DNA of 64,000 nt from Serinus canaria. Taxonomy: Eukaryota; Chordata; Aves; Passeriformes; Fringillidae. The stretch covers positions 42,422,466 through 42,486,465 of the forward strand of contig NC_066343.1 in assembly GCF_022539315.1 (NCBI RefSeq), given 5' to 3'. Made by a program: the position numbers and the translations under genes. Under the pieces are notes generated by a model that was not told the origin of the DNA, did not search any database, and saw nothing but the letters and a program-made list of their open reading frames with translations. Shown here in pieces: positions 63,302-64,000 of the stretch; position 1 is the first letter of the stretch; every line of letters starts with the position of its first letter.

Positions 63302-64000
63302 CTTCATTCTTCATGCACACAAGAAGATATACATATGTATACACATCCACAGAGAACGTGGTACTGCATGAAAGCAGAAGCATCCCGGTCCCAGCAGTCC
63401 CTTTCTCACACTTGTGTGTTTTACTTCCCTCTAAAATTCACGGCACATGTGCTCTGCTTACTTGTGGGAAATTTAAGTTTGCTGAACAGCAGATAGATAC
63501 CGTCTGGCTCTCAAGTATGTTGATTTATTAAGAGAACCCACTGATTTCTGTTCCAAGTAAAGTTTCAGCAAATTAACTCCATAGAATCTGAATTTAGTAT
63601 GCCTACATAAGAAGTTTAATTTTGGGTTTTAAAAGTTATAATCACCCGTCCAACAAAATTACAGACAGAAGGTGACTGATGAGAAAACAAATCCAGTGAA
63701 TAATTACACTTCCAGCTTCTGTTGCCAGAAAAGTCCTTTGTTTCAAAGCAGCCAGATTTTCCCCTGTCACTCCCCCAAAGTAAAACATCCATCTGGGATA
63801 AAACTGAGTACCAAATAGATTGGCAGGAGTTAAACACCAAACACAAACCCCTGGCAATTTAGGTAAATCCCACAACTGATTCATCCATTTTGAAATCTGG
63901 GACTACCTAGGCCACAGATTAAATAAAACAAAACATTTTGTTTTAACAATCTTTATTAAATTGTTTCAGGCCTTTTAGAAGGGACAGAAATTACTCACAG
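63302..64000. other. Unique non-coding DNA to window end
   Basis: No gene or named repeat is recognised. The last 100 bases are AT-rich. Confidence 0.5.

Noticed and set aside
1..64000. Possible CRISPR array, prokaryotic operon or phage region
   Set aside because: There are no regularly spaced repeats, no ribosome-binding-site-linked gene series and no long frames. The CR1 copies show this is avian nuclear DNA.

Overview
The window looks like nuclear DNA from a bird. The clearest evidence is four truncated CR1 LINE copies, the dominant avian retrotransposon. One lies on the plus strand (about 9046-9183) and three on the minus strand (about 21270-21740, 34206-35085 and 50261-50640); a possible fifth scrap lies near 16628. 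The rest is AT-rich and mostly CpG-poor, with microsatellites and long strand-asymmetric A/C or G/T tracts. Those tracts remind me of songbird sequence, but the species is an inference I cannot prove. No bacterial, phage or organellar sequence was seen.

I found no protein-coding exon, tRNA, rRNA, CRISPR array or intact mobile element that I can defend. Open frames are short. The longest ones either start at non-ATG codons, sit in low-complexity tracts, or are antisense to CR1. The window is best read as a large intron or a gene desert. Which of the two cannot be decided from the sequence.

Layout: 1-9 kb is mostly unique DNA with a CA microsatellite (1361-1411) and several sharp inverted repeats. 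From 9 to 22 kb there are two CR1 fragments, an A-rich tract, a 16-bp minisatellite and a homeodomain-site cluster at about 11.6-11.9 kb that looks like a possible enhancer. From 22 to 33 kb is mostly unique, with a 14-bp E-box palindrome. From 33 to 41 kb there are A/C and G/T tracts, the longest CR1 copy, a 48-bp tandem duplication and more hairpins. From 41 to 50 kb is unique DNA ending in a small dense CpG cluster (about 49.83-50.06 kb), which is unlike its surroundings. From 50 to 64 kb there is the last CR1, a back-to-back pair of near-perfect hairpins (52959-53051), a GT microsatellite and a hairpin fused to a 24-bp tandem duplication (61615-61702).

The most unusual signal is not a gene. 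It is a recurring set of short inverted repeats with perfect or near-perfect arms of 11-23 bp and small loops. Several abut or overlap a second inverted repeat or a tandem duplication. This pattern fits replication template switching or local fold-back copying, though small RNA hairpins are an alternative for the best ones.
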